Assembly (NCBI GenBank): GCA_026260175.1
Contig: JAKCWW010000248.1
Location: 63,284-127,283, forward strand
From: Reticulitermes lucifugus
Lineage: Eukaryota; Arthropoda; Insecta; Blattodea; Rhinotermitidae
Length of the DNA: 64,000 nt
Reading direction: 5' to 3'
The notes below the pieces were generated by a model, which did not search any database, had not been told where the DNA came from, and saw nothing but the letters and a program-made list of their open reading frames with translations. The stretch's first letter is position 1; each line of letters begins with the position of its first letter. The translations under genes were made by a program, and so were the position numbers. This document shows, piece by piece, positions 25,243-37,900 of the stretch.

Positions 25243-27342
25243 TTGTGAAATATGCAGCGTGAGACTAATATAAGAAAATAAGAAAGCTTGTGCGGAATGA
25301 AAGTTAACAAGTAGAATAAATGGAGTTTAGTGATAAAATTAAAATAAACTCTGAAAATAGATGTTAATCTTTAGTTCAGAAATTCACACTCTGTAATTTT
25401 TGGGTTATTACACCGCTTAGTCTGGGAGAATAATATAAACTTTGAATACACCTGGTCCTTTCATCTTTTTGTCTGAAGATGGGGGAATTACGTTCCCACG
25501 CAAAGTAACCAGACGCAAATGGCAACACTTTCATTTGTTGCATTGTGCTCTGTCTTTAATACCAAGTGAGTACGTTTCGATGTCCTTTCAAACAGCCAAT
25601 TCTATTAACACCATATACTGTATGTAGGATTATATATTAAAAACTTGTCTACATGTTTCGGCTTGAAAAATACATATCCAAGAAATGCCGAATGTGAGTT
25701 GTCATTAAGGTATTAATACTCTGATCGAAACTTCAGCACCATAAGCCTACTATTAAAATTAAAAGTGGGCAGGATTAATGTTCACAATTCAGAATTGCTT
25801 GAGCATCATACTTGTAAAAACTATGCTTACTCAGATCTGTGAGACTCTTAAAATCGTTGGTAAAATTAAGTATTGTACATCAAAATGCTATTAAATTTAT
25901 ACGAAAAGGATTCCTTCAACACATTTTAAAATACACACTAATTTTAATGTCTTGGACTATGTAGCATAGATCCAGTTAATTATGTGTAATCATTTGCTGT
26001 TTTGACGACTGACGAAGTATTTTATGTATCAAAATATGTAAAAAATAGGCACTGTACAACTTTTATACCTAGAAATGCAGCGTAATTCAATACAGTCTTT
26101 ACCCTCATTCTGCTCCAAGGGAGCATTAATGCCAAGTTGTTACGAATTCTTTGCATTAAGTCCTCAAATCGAGCACAATGGCGAGACCGTTACCCTTCTG
26201 CTGCAAGTTCCTTCTCAAAAGCAATTCTAAATATAAATATATATTGAAATTTAGGTGAGCAATTTCTTTATTGGTTGACGGTCTCTCGGCTTTGAAAAAG
26301 GGCTGCTCAATAAAATTAGTCAGTCATTAGTGTAATTAAATTATTCAGCTCTTCAAATTACGGGATTATGAGGAAAATATAATAATAATAACGACGGAAT
26401 TTCTTTTATTAAAGAGAAAAGAAGTTTGTGATTTTATTCACGTTCTACCCTGTACTTCATCTGCAGTTATACGTTATTGAAGATGTTGTTATTAAAATTA
26501 AAACTTCATGTACCGGTTACATTCTTTAATTCCAATAGAATGAGAAGTTTCTTTTGTGATAAAGTCTTCGCTGATGTACAGCGTAGTCAATGCTGTTAAG
26601 AAAGTTTCACTGTGATGTGTACTACAGTGTGATATTATAAGGCAAAGCATTTCGTCTTCATGAATACAGGAAGTAACGCAGTTGAAGGTACAGTTCATTT
26701 TGTCACGGACATGTGTGTAAATAATTCTGCGTCCATCCAGTACGTTAACTGCCATTACAAATAAAACAACTCACTGAATTTATGCTTCTTCCCAGCTAAT
26801 ATTTACAAACTATCACATAGTAACGGGATATATTTTCAGTCACCTTGTTTGAGGAGAACAAGTTTTTAACTCTATACAGATTTTTTCTATTGGTACTTAG
26901 CAGTTCAAATCCGTACAAGAAACGTGGAGACCTCGCCGACTTAATGGATGGCGGAAATTACTTAATAATGAACAACATCAGATGATCTATGAGTGGAGAA
27001 ATTTTCATCTTGAAGAGAAGAAGGAGGTCGACAGGACTGCCTGTTTTAATAAAGTTGCTAGACTGTAATGTGACAAAACCGAATATATAATTAGCCTCAG
27101 GATCTTCACAGGGCGAAATACGTTTATAATTTTTACTTCAATCAGCGGGAGAATCAAGTATATCATGCTGAAAATTCTACTTAACGTAGCTCTTATATTC
27201 CATAAACGATTAATTTCGGTTCTTACGTAACCCGTCAGTCCGACACTGTCAGACACATTAAAAACTGCCTCATACATCCCAGAGTTAATGTACGTGTACT
27301 TCCGTCTGCTGTCATTGCGTCGAATTCGTCAAGCAGAACGCC

Positions 27343-30300
27343 ATGCGGTCCGCTATTTTGAACTGCCTCATCATTGTCATAGAATTCCCGTTTTCCATCA
27401 CTGCAATGCAGGATCCAGATGGCTCATCTCTATTAGATCAGAAAGTTATGTCAAGGAAGAAGCGTTATCTCAGCTTTCCTGACGGCAGTATTCTTCAGGT
27501 AAGTGAATCTTGATTGGCTTGCTGTGATTTTACAAAAATTTAAGTATCCATACCCTAGGTAAACGCGCGTTTGCCTTGGTCATTCTGGATTATTATGGCG
27601 GATGAATCATCCAAAGTAAATTCAGTGGATGAATCAAATTCCGTTTTACATTTTCATCGACATTGAACAGAATAATTCATTTCAAAATGAGGGCAAATGA
27701 ACTCGTGCTTTTAAGTATCACTCTTGATTTGTGATTGTTTAATCCATAACTGTAGACAAATTTGAAAGAAAGAGCTTTGTTGACATCGAGTTTCGTGGAA
27801 TACAAAAGCCATGCAGTAATGAATGTGCTTGTTTGATCCAAAACAAATACAACACAAATGTGCAGACCTGCACCAATTTCTGCTGATTTTATTACCTTAG
27901 TTCAGCACCGTACCTAATACGAATTGTTTTGATTTTCAATTTTAAGTCCTCTTTGGTGGGTTCCTGAAAATTCAAATCCTGCACAACTTCCTGTAGTGAA
28001 TTTTCACGAGTTCTTTGCTTTCGAAAATGTGCTGACTTTGTGTTCCACAAGAAAGGGAGATCTTTCATAAAATCTAGCATCAACGGAGTGTGGTCGTCCT
28101 TCAATTTAACAATAATAGTAGGTGGTTTTAAAACAGAAAAGCACTTAGAAAAAAGAAATAAGACATCACGTTTGTTTACACTGTTCACTGCACATATATA
28201 CATACAGGTATCAGCAAGACAGAAGTAAAATGAGCAGTTGACTTTTTAGTGTAATTTTCTGAACGCTAGATTAAGCTGATTGCTGCATACTGTACAGAAA
28301 AATTTGATTCCAGTTTCACTCATTCTCTACTTCTTTTTTCCTATGGCTCGACAGCCCTTAGGGGCCTAGGCCTCGTCATTGTACGACGCTTCACGACCAC
28401 ACTGATAGACACACCACGTTCGGTAGGACTCCTCTGGACGAGGGAAGACCTCTACCTGACAACACACAGCACTCACAACAGACCGACATCCATGACGCCG
28501 GACTCATTCTCTACTACTTAAGTTTAATACATTGATCATGCATATTGCTGATTATTCCTGTTTATAAAATTAATTCAGAAAACAATAATTAAATAAGTAG
28601 TTTGTTGAAACTCTGGAAGGCCTTCAAAAACCGACGCAGCTAAACTCCAAAGGTCATATAAAATGCGCATACAATCTGTAAACCTAAACCTCCACGTATT
28701 CTTAGTTTTTTAATTATGAAACATGAAGTACAGACACTCCTCGACTTTCGATGTTGATAGGTTCGAGAAAACTTTTCGCAAGTCGATTTGTGCAATTTTA
28801 CTCCTCTCTACACTAAACAAGTTGCAAAAAATGAAAACAGAATGTACATTACATCTATAGCGTGGAATGACTTACGGTACAATATGTTGTACATTTGCTG
28901 CACCGGGAATGGCTTTAAAAGTTGTATAATGCCATGTAGATGTAGACGTCACGGTTAATTAGCATTGTAGATATGTTGTTGCTAATTCCTTTCGTTTTCC
29001 ATGTTACCTCTCTACTCTCTTTAAAAGAGTTAGTAAGAGTGTTTGCACATTTAGGCTAGCAGAAATTCTGGGAAGGCTGGTAAAAACACCGAATAACCAC
29101 CAATATTTAATCTATTGCGCGGTGGTTGAAACTGTGACTGTCGGTTCAAAGAGGCAACTGGACAGAAATACACTTTTGTTCATACCTCTGGAGGTTCTTA
29201 GGAGGAATTTTCGTAAGTAGAGGAGCGCTTGTGTTGCTTCTTGTGTTTAAATCTATATAAATAATAGAATCATACGACACGATTCCCTGAAGTCATTTTT
29301 AGGTAAACGTAAATTACTTTCAAGAGGTTATAACATGGTATTTAATAATGTTGAAGTCATATTTTGGCCTATTTTCTCAACAGCTCGGTTTCTGCCTTCA
29401 AGCCGCCGGAATTTTTCGCCCAGATTTAATATTTGGTTATACGGTTGGTACAAATTGGGAACTGCCATCTGAAGAAAATTTTGATTTTCGCTTCTTTAAA
29501 AGGAAACCAGAAGAGATTCACCGCAGACATCGCAGAGAACTCTATGCGAAGCTGGAGCCGGTTCTTACTACGTGAGTATCTCGGAACTGATTTACTGATT
29601 GATTCAGTTGTTTTAATTAAATTGCACTGAATTCGTTATTCGGAATGGGTTTAGTCTCGCCGTATCTGGCTCAGAACAGGGAAATGTGGTAGGTTCTTTT
29701 GAACACGTAACGAAATTCCGGGTTTCATACACGTAGGAAATTTCTTGACAAGCTGAGGAAATATTTGCTTCTCAAGAAGGAATATGCTCAAAGGAATATT
29801 AGTGGTTATTTATCTGGTTTGAAATTACGTATCCATATTTCGGAATAATATATTTCATCAACACTCAGATACTTACCAAACTACACAATGTCAAATCCGG
29901 AAAGACAGGAATTTTCATAGTTACATTTGCACCACAGACATCACACGCCTACTTTGATTTAATCTTTCTGCAAGTAATGTAGCTCTATGCAAGAATTGTA
30001 TAATAAAGCTTGCAGTTAGGCCATAAAGATTTTGTCTTTTACAGAAATACCTACATAAATTTGTAGCCTGTAAAGTCTAGATGGCGAATCTTGTTACTCT
30101 CATAAAACATGTAATTTGTTACGACCATGAGCAATACGTCATAATGAGTACTACCAATGTTCTGGTTACAGAATGGGATTAGACGGCCGTGAATGTATTC
30201 TGCGGGCGCTATGTGAAGCCGGTCGAAGGAAGGCTGAGAAGGGAACTTTTCTGCAGGAGATTCTTTATGCAGTGTTCACGTAAGCCGTTTTCGAAACTCG

Positions 30301-31590
30301 TTTCACACATTTGTTCCTAACAATTATTGCTTAATATTTTTTCTCCTAAATATTTTGAGCCTGAAAAAGTAATGAGAGAAATTGAAAGGTGAAGATATCC
30401 CTGTTCCTAACGAAGCAACGTGTCATGAAGGTGTAAGGGAGAGCAGAGATACAGCTCTACGCATTTTTAAAACCGTAAATACGTAAGGAAATTGGTCAGC
30501 TGAAGCTTCCTTCGCTTTAAAACCAGGGAATGAGGCCCCGTTTTCCATTGCATCGGTAACAGGGTGGGGGCCACATCCGTTCTGGACAATTGGATAAGAA
30601 ACGATCCCACCCCTACCGGGCATCGAACCATGACTTATAAGTCGTCCTACCTGTAGCCAAGTTAATATACAGTGCCATGCAATTTTCCTGATAGAATATT
30701 ATAAATGTGAACAAATTACACAAAAAGGGATAAAAATGCGGCGGATAAAAAATAAATTATTCCTTCCGTAACCTAAAATCCTGGCACTATAATTTATGTG
30801 TACTGTTAGTCAAGCTCATAATTGGACTAATGCTGTATAGGAGGATCCAGTGCTAGTTTGAGTAAGCAGTGATGCGAAATTTGGATTGCGTGATATTTAT
30901 GTTACAGTATCAAGTTTTAAGAAAATGTAACGTTCACTTTTCTCTACAGTATTGCATTCTGAAAAACTCCGGGACCCTCACTCACCGAGCACTCATTCTT
31001 TGTCAGAGTACGCTGCGTTTACAATTTTGTCACAAAGGACTCTGTGAATTAGTAAAATTATATTGCGCACAAAGCATTAGTCGCGCCATCCACACTCTTT
31101 TACGTATTGCGCTTCCGTGAAGCGAACTTACGTGTTGGGAGTCTGCCGACATGACCAGTCGAGGGTCCGACTCTTCCGCCAGAGTGGGCGCTTGCCAAAA
31201 AAAATCTCGCTGCATGGATACCGCACCACTACATTAAATTGCTAAAATTCAGTTTTCAAATGAACATGTCGTCACAAAATACTCGTATAATTTACTTTCA
31301 TGCAAGATCTCCTCTTTTATAGTTCTCTCTGATTAGGCCATCTCTTCTGCTATTACTGTAGACCTAGAGTACAGGATATCATTATATAATAAATTTGTAA
31401 TTTATAATTTGTATTACATCACGATTATTACTTAATACGAGTGCTTTCTTGCAGGTTTCCTCCAACTACCGATAAGGAATTTGAACAAATATACGATGTC
31501 TATGACAGGGCGCATAATGCAAAACGCAACTGTTCAAGTCTATTCCCTGCTTGTCCGAGATCTCTGCTGGAATCTTCCACAATCTTATGA
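27343..31590 (+). CDS. Gene D: DM4/DM12-family secreted protein
   Basis: Coding exons are 27343-27498, 29384-29571, 30172-30279 and 31455-31590, phases 0/2/2, 195 residues (same length as C). The chosen ATG gives MRSAILNCLIIVIEFPFSIT, a plausible signal peptide. Exon 1 ends [17 protein letters not shown]. Exon 2 begins LGFCLQAAGIF, includes VGTNWELP shared with C, and ends with the basic block IHRRHRRELYAKLEPVL. Exon 3 has ECILRALCEAG (C-x5-C) and ends LYAVFT. Exon 4 has NCSSLFPACPRS (C-x6-C). An out-of-frame ATG at 27288 would be an upstream start if the leader includes it. Intron 1 (27499-29383) is unusual: it contains an antisense MADF-domain exon and a SINE with clear target-site duplication. 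The molecular function of the family is unknown. Confidence 0.9.
27896..28203 (-). CDS. Candidate MADF-domain exon, antisense in gene D intron 1
   Basis: The minus strand encodes LMLDFMKDLPFLWNTKSAHF followed by a basic linker, then EDLKLKIKTIRIRYGAEL. The pattern of an acidic/aromatic start, 'LW', and a C-terminal K-I-K-x-x-R-x-x-Y-x-x-E-L is that of the MADF (Myb/SANT-like) DNA-binding domain, common in insect transcription factors and in proteins domesticated from or carried by transposons. It ends CTAAG|GTAATA, a reasonable splice donor just where MADF exons often break, with a stop right behind. No partner exon was recognised. It could be one exon of a nested gene, a transposon-encoded piece, or a retro-copied fragment. 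The upstream boundary is uncertain; 28203 is only the first ATG of the open frame. Confidence 0.45.
28332..28501 (-). mobile_element. SINE with 14-bp target-site duplication, gene D intron 1
   Basis: Direct repeats actcattctctact at 28318-28331 and 28502-28515 flank a 170-bp insert. The insert starts with a T-rich run next to the left duplication, so its A-tail is on the minus strand and the element is minus-oriented. It contains 'tatggctcgacagcccttag' and no coding frame. Confidence 0.75.
30425..30660 (-). mobile_element. tRNA-like SINE, minus strand, gene D intron 3
   Basis: The minus strand reads 'tggctacaggtaggacg' then 'catggttcgatgcccggtag', a plausible box A/box B pair, followed by a GC-richer body with no coding. 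The end point is approximate. Confidence 0.5.
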
Positions 31591-34500
31591 CATTACAAAC
31601 CCCATAATTTTGTTGTCCTGTCCGAATGTTTATCTCTCTTTCGAAGTCCAGGTAAGGAGTTTATTTAACTAACTGACAATTGTACAAAATATTACATGTT
31701 CCTAAGGCATGTCCTGAGAGAAGATACCAGCACCAGAAGGACAAAACATTAAAGAGCAGACTATAAATAATTCATATTATAAATATTTGCCTTTTTGCTA
31801 AATAAATGAAATGTTTATTACCGTATATAAAATTGACCTGTCTGTCTTGTAAGTTTGTAGTTCCATAGGAAAGGTAGGACTACACGTCATCACCAATGTT
31901 CCCTCTAAGCTGCGCGGGTGCCCTGCCGCACAGAAACTGAAATGCTCCCGCGCACACTAAATTCTTTCCGCGCAGTTGGGATTAAAATTTAAAGTTCCGC
32001 GCAGTTGTCAGGTCGTGTAAACATTTTCTGCTGAGAGCAACAGCAGGTCCGAGCGGCTGTAAAAAAAAATTACAGGGAAAGTTGATCATCACATAAAATA
32101 TATCCGCATCTTTATAACACTATAAAAACTTGGTGTAAAATGTTAATATACATCACAAAATGTTTCATATTTATTTTAGATTGGTTAATAGAAGATGGCT
32201 CAAAGACGTCGAAAACTGCACTGGGCCGGAGATCAGTTGGCCGCCCGTAAAGCTGACCATCACATCAATGTACAAGATCTACAAAGTGACCATTAGTATA
32301 GAAATATTGGGAAAATCAACAAGAGTGTTGGCTGTGTTTTGGTATGTCACGGACGACCTACAGATCGATATAAAGTGTTCAATGAAATGACTTTAACGAC
32401 AGGTGAATGTGTGGAGCTGATACTGCTTTGTGGTCGGATCATGTTAAAAAATATTATAAATAATTTAACATTGTGACAATGTACGTACGTGTTTCCAGAC
32501 TTCAAGGCCCTAAGACAAAGTAACATTGAATTAAGATCCACAGACCTTACACCTTTTCATGGTACAGAACATAAGCACAAAAAACCTTTTTTGATTTTTG
32601 TAACCATTCTGAATGCCTGCAAATATTTTCGTAATTTCTGCGTGAGTTACAAAGTGATCAAGGCAATAACGAAAGCCTATTCTGAAAATACTGAAAGGAA
32701 CATATGAACCCAAAGAAATGGGAGTAACGGGATGATGTAGGACACGAGGTAGTAGTTTAGTCCTGCATTTCATTTGCAACTTCTATCGCTATGCATTAGC
32801 AATACTTGCAAGTACACGTTATGATGTATCACGAAACCAACAAGACGCCGTCACAGAAATTGTAAACGTAGCTTGAATACACGACCATCTTTAAAAGCTT
32901 GCCACTCATACAGTCTCGTCACACACGCCTTTGTGCTGAACCGGAGTAGACATCGAGCATTTCTTGTTGAGAATTTTTTTTTGTTTTGTCAGTCACAGTG
33001 ACTGCTCTCTCTCACAGGGATAGAAAAACGTGTAGTTTGTTGACGATATTCTAACGGCAAAAACGGTAATTGGAAATATCAGTATGGATAAGAATATTAT
33101 ACTTTCAGATCTATCGAAGACTATGCCCGTAAAACCTTAAGAAAGCAAAGAGGCACTCAGAATATGAAGCGGCATCACAACGCAAGCAACACTGGATATC
33201 CACAAATAAATACAAAAAATTAATAACTTATCTAACACCCTGTGAACGGAACCCGCAATTTCATCCATCATCTGCAATATTAAGCCTCCGCATTGCACTC
33301 ACTCCTTAGACAATCACATCCACCTCCAATCTGCACAACCAGTATCATGACGACACATGCTATAATGTTATCCTAAAATATTCTTCCCTATTTTCCAACT
33401 ACATATTTTACAAGAGATCCTTTCACATAAATTCGGAAGGCATTTCTCCAGACCTTACAAAAACTTGAAAATTGTAATTATTATCGCGGGATGGATGCAC
33501 AACACAAATGTTGAAATGTCAGGTACGAAATATAAAAGCATTAGGTGCAAGAAATTCTAATCGGATCATTTTGGAACGAAAGAGATACAAATTTGCCACT
33601 CTGTGAACGGTAAAAAAAAATTGTGTTTTCTCTATCAGATTAAAAGTTGGTAAAAGAAAAGTTATTCTTTCTTTATTCTATAAGTTACAAGTGAGATAAG
33701 ATGTATAGCTCCACTTATTTTAACCTTGGTGCTAGATGGAGGTGGATGGCCAGGGTTCTGGTCCAGTCGCTACATCCACTGGGAAAGAGTGTTCTGTATG
33801 AAATGAATAGGAGGCTGGATGGACAGAGCTGGTATGGACGTTTCGGACAAGATAAATAATTCTTCTCCCTGCTTGGAATCGATCACGTTTCCTCAGCCGT
33901 CCAACCAACAGCGAGGCCACCATGCCCACTACGCTTCCTGTGCTCTCTTATAGGAACAGTAGAGGAATACTATGTTACAAACGTTTCGCTGTGTGACGTA
34001 TATTTGAATGACGTTTCGGTACCTGCCTTCTTTCTCGCCTTCAATTAATGAACGATTTTTCTTTTATTCACAGACATACTATATTTTACCAGTATATTCA
34101 GCTCGGTTGTTCTGGGCTTAAATCCAAATTTTGCCACTAATATCAAAATAAAAGTGTAATAACAGATCTAACAGCAAAATTCACACCTCAAATAGGATTA
34201 CAGCTAACACGAAAAAAAAAGTGATGTACATCAAATACACTTCAGTCCAGATTTCACCAACCAATGTTATTTGAATTCAAAATATTTTCAACCTATAAAT
34301 ACATGAGGTATTTTCTCTTTACGTTTACCTAATCTTAGATTTATAGTCAGTAAAGCTAGGAAAGTCACTGTCTTTTAAATACATTTTTTACATTTACTTA
34401 AAAGTCTTTAAATTTGAGTGATTTTTCTCATTTGTAAACAACCCTTTTTTAAATGTTACACCTAGCTGTGTCTAAGGGATCCACGAGCGAAGAGAATTTG

Positions 34501-34902
34501 ATTTGGAGGCCGGGGGGGGGATATCCGCAAAATTAGCCAGATTTTGTAAAGAGTTTGTGATAGTAGACATGTTGGGGAACAATGTTTAAGACAAAAGATT
34601 ATATCCAAAGTAACACGGGTACATTAAATTAATTTTTCTAACAAATATTCCGAGAACCAGGAAATGTATACCCATGAATGATTTCGCATTCAGCTTGTGT
34701 CTATTTTGGCCACCCTTTCTACAGCATGCCAGCACACCCGTATACCGCAGACTGTGACTGGAATTTAACAGTTTGCAGTACCTCCTACAAGTCCTTCCAC
34801 AGATTACTTCCAACCCATCTGTTATTTACATACACCTGAGACGCGAATCTTCTAAGTACCAACGTCATCCCACTCTGCGTTGACACTGCGAAGTTATTAC
34901 AA
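31591..34902. other. Intergenic D-E
   Basis: Poly(A) candidate AATAAA at 31801. A CG-rich patch at 31897-32010 ('ccaatgttccctctaagctg', repeated 'ccgcgcagttg') looks like a decayed transposon end. A SINE is at 33725-33950 and a G-run at 34510. No gene recognised; regulatory DNA of gene E would lie at its right end. Confidence 0.5.
33725..33950 (-). mobile_element. SINE (family 1), minus strand, degenerate
   Basis: It starts 'ccttggtgctagatggaggtg', the same tail (reverse-oriented) as the copies near 61043 and 9938. It ends in a box-like region 'ttggaatcgatcacg ... cagcgaggccaccatgcccac'. Confidence 0.5.
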
Positions 34903-37900
34903 ATGAAATGCAAATTCTGTTTCGTTTTATTCTTAGAAGTATCCATATATTTTTGTGGCGGTGTTTCGGAAGATGCTGAAAATAATTTACTGACGAGAAA
35001 GAGGCGATATCTAACGTTTCCTGCGGGTAGCACGTTTGTGGTAAGTCGTACTGTAATTATAAGACACGGGCTAGTACATAGAGTTTATAATTACTTGAAC
35101 ATAGAATTTCATGTCCATCCGATATTAAAAGATGGGAAAATTTTACTCTTACTTCACTTCTCTCGGTGGAGCCGGGATAGCGTAGTCGGTATAGCGACTC
35201 GGTACGGGCTGGACGGTCCGGGGATCGAATCCCGGTGGGNNNNNNNNNNNNNNNNNNNNNNNNNNNNNNNNNNNNNNNNNNNNNNNNNNNNNNNNNNNNN
35301 NNNNNNNNNNNNNNNNNNNNNNNNNNNNNGAAAGAGTAGAGCTATACCTCTACTCCCCCTCTGGGCCTTCGTGGCCTGTTCTAGGAAGAACTATACCTTT
35401 TTTACTTCTCTCGGTACAAACTTAAATTTTCTCGACTATCAGCGGTGCCTTGAATTATATTTAAAAGATTAATTTCCTACTGCGCCGTAAACACACTCAG
35501 ATCCTTTATACAAGTCAAAAAACTGATTACCTTTACGTATGTAACCGCCGTTTGCTTTGTAATCCATATAAAGCACATGAACACACTCCGTGAGAAGAAC
35601 GTAGAATTTCATCTTACATGTGTTGGAAAATATAATAACGACTGTTGTTTAGTAAGTTACTATGCTGTTCTATCTTCTTGCAATGGTTGGACTCATATAT
35701 TCTCTTTAGGAGTTTTGCAGCAAAAATAAACTGCACTTTGTCATTCCTTGAATTTCGCTTAAAGAATAAATAACTGCTTTTTAAGACTTTCCGTCGCCAC
35801 AAAAAGCGTGGAGAGATTAAATTAAGATTTCGAAACCCTCGGATAATATCATTTCAACAGAGCGACTTCCCAAGCGAAAAGCTGACAAACCGCAGTTTAT
35901 TAAAATTTTAGTTTAATCATCGTTATAAAGATGTCTCATTCATAATGTAGGAACGCCGTATGGAATTTTCATTTTACAAATGGAAATTTATGTGGATCAT
36001 ATAAAGTCATACATATTTAACTATTTAAGACCCTGTGGTAATTATATGTACCAACGTCTCTAACATTTACGAAGTGTGCATTTATCCCACACCGTTCTGT
36101 ATATACGTTACGTAAAATTCTCGCAATAAAGAGAGATTATTTCCAACACAGCAGCATGAATTGTTGCCTGTGAGGTAGGAAGAGGCCTTTAATATAAAAC
36201 TTATATATTCTCTTCCACATTCAGTTGAGATTAATTAGCATTGCTGCGTGTAAATTAAATGGGCAATAGCCACGCTGCTATAGTCAATATAAATTAAAAG
36301 CCTGTTCCGCGACGTTCGAGATGTAAGAAGAAAAAGCAGTAAGTTTCTCCGATAGATTGGTTGATTCGAAATGATCTACTTGTAGTCATATCCCAGGGAA
36401 GAGTAGAATGTGCATCAGCATCGCTGTAACAAACCCAAACCTCGGGTAAACTTACTGTTTGCAGGAAGGCAGGTACAGTGACCGCATACTGTGTACTAAA
36501 TGCTCGCAACTGTAAGTTGGACCAGGCGTAAAATAATTTCAGTCTTCAAGGAATTAAAGACAGTCGTTCATTTCTCTCCTGTGGTTTATAGTGCGAATAA
36601 CGCAAGGAAGGGACATAAATAACTACGCCTGTAAGTGTGCCCCTTTTAAATTATATGTGCCGCCTATCATGTTCTACTGTCTAAATATTAGACGTATATT
36701 TCAATTTGTAATAGAGGTTTTACTAAATTTACAAAGTAGCGTTAGAGCAAGTATATATATATATACACACACGTAATGCTGTAAAGTAACTGAAGTGTAG
36801 TGAATATTGATAATATGAAAGAAAAGAGGGGAACAAATTTTTAATAAAATATACTAATCTCTTAATTTGTAGTATGTTAAAGGATGAATTGTCTTAGACG
36901 ATATCTGAGGAGATTGTAAAACACGTTGCCTTGCCCCTCGAAATTCTGAAGATACAACTTTTTTCCTTTTTTATAGAAACACACTCACGCCTGTACACAC
37001 AAACACACACGCACAAAAAAAGCAAAACATGTTTGGTATGGGTACCTGTCTTTACTAATGTCCGATAGTGCCTATCCTAATTCCTTCACTGAAAAATTTT
37101 ATTGACATTAAAAAGCCGGCTTCCTGTTATGTCAGTTAATTCAGAAGCATCAAATATTTTACTTGCATTTGGATTTCAAATTGCCTGTACCAAACATTTT
37201 ATGGTAGATACATTTGTTCCTATCTAACTGAACTACTGAGTAATATATTCACTCTTCTGCAATGGAAATGGTGTCTGCATGTTCCTAGAAACCTTGGCGT
37301 AGTTCTATCAGACCACTAGGCGTGACATCACAGACGACATATTGTTCAATACATTCATATGCCAACTGAATAATTGTAGACATTTAATCGACTTGAATAT
37401 TGAGAGTTTCCGAGCCATTCACAATAATCGCGTCTTCATTAGAAAAACGTGAAGTCAAGGACTCTAGAACGTGCTATAAAAATATTCTTTATCAACACAC
37501 ACAGAAAGAGTAATAATCTCAGAAGAACTATAAAGAATATACAAATTTCAATTCGTTATCTTTTTACGTATGTGTAAACTCTGCTAAAGGTTTAACCATT
37601 TTATACTAAACACCTCCTCTATGATAAAAAGAAGAAAACTTTACCTGTGTACTGTGATTATGGTTTCATAGAGTGCAGATTAGTGTTACAAAATTTTCCT
37701 CAACACACACATTCCACTTTAAGTCTTTTACTTTCTCGATAAGTTTATGACCAATAAAAGTATGTTCTTCAAGGAAACAAATGTAAAATGTGCGACGTTA
37801 CTGACAGAGAAATTAATTTATACTTATATTAGAGTTCTTTCAATATAGGTGACATTAAAAATATCTGAAAAGCATTTTGAAGAAGCTATCACATACCTTA

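Larger units (their letters stand above)
24781..27342. other. Intergenic C-D
   Basis: It begins with the poly(A) signals of gene C. Its only clear element is the palindrome at 25112-25242. Minus-strand open frames at 26498-26755 and 27005-27277 were examined and not assigned. The remainder is AT-rich without recognised genes. Confidence 0.5.

Noticed and set aside
27005-27277. Minus-strand 90-codon hydrophobic frame, considered as a chemoreceptor fragment
   Set aside because: No conserved receptor signature could be identified and the neighbouring frame at 26498-26755 does not join to it by clear splice sites.
32160-32390. Frame with NRRWLKDVEN, recalling the C-terminal end of non-LTR retrotransposon proteins
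   Set aside because: Only a few residues fit and no reverse transcriptase or endonuclease sequence is nearby.
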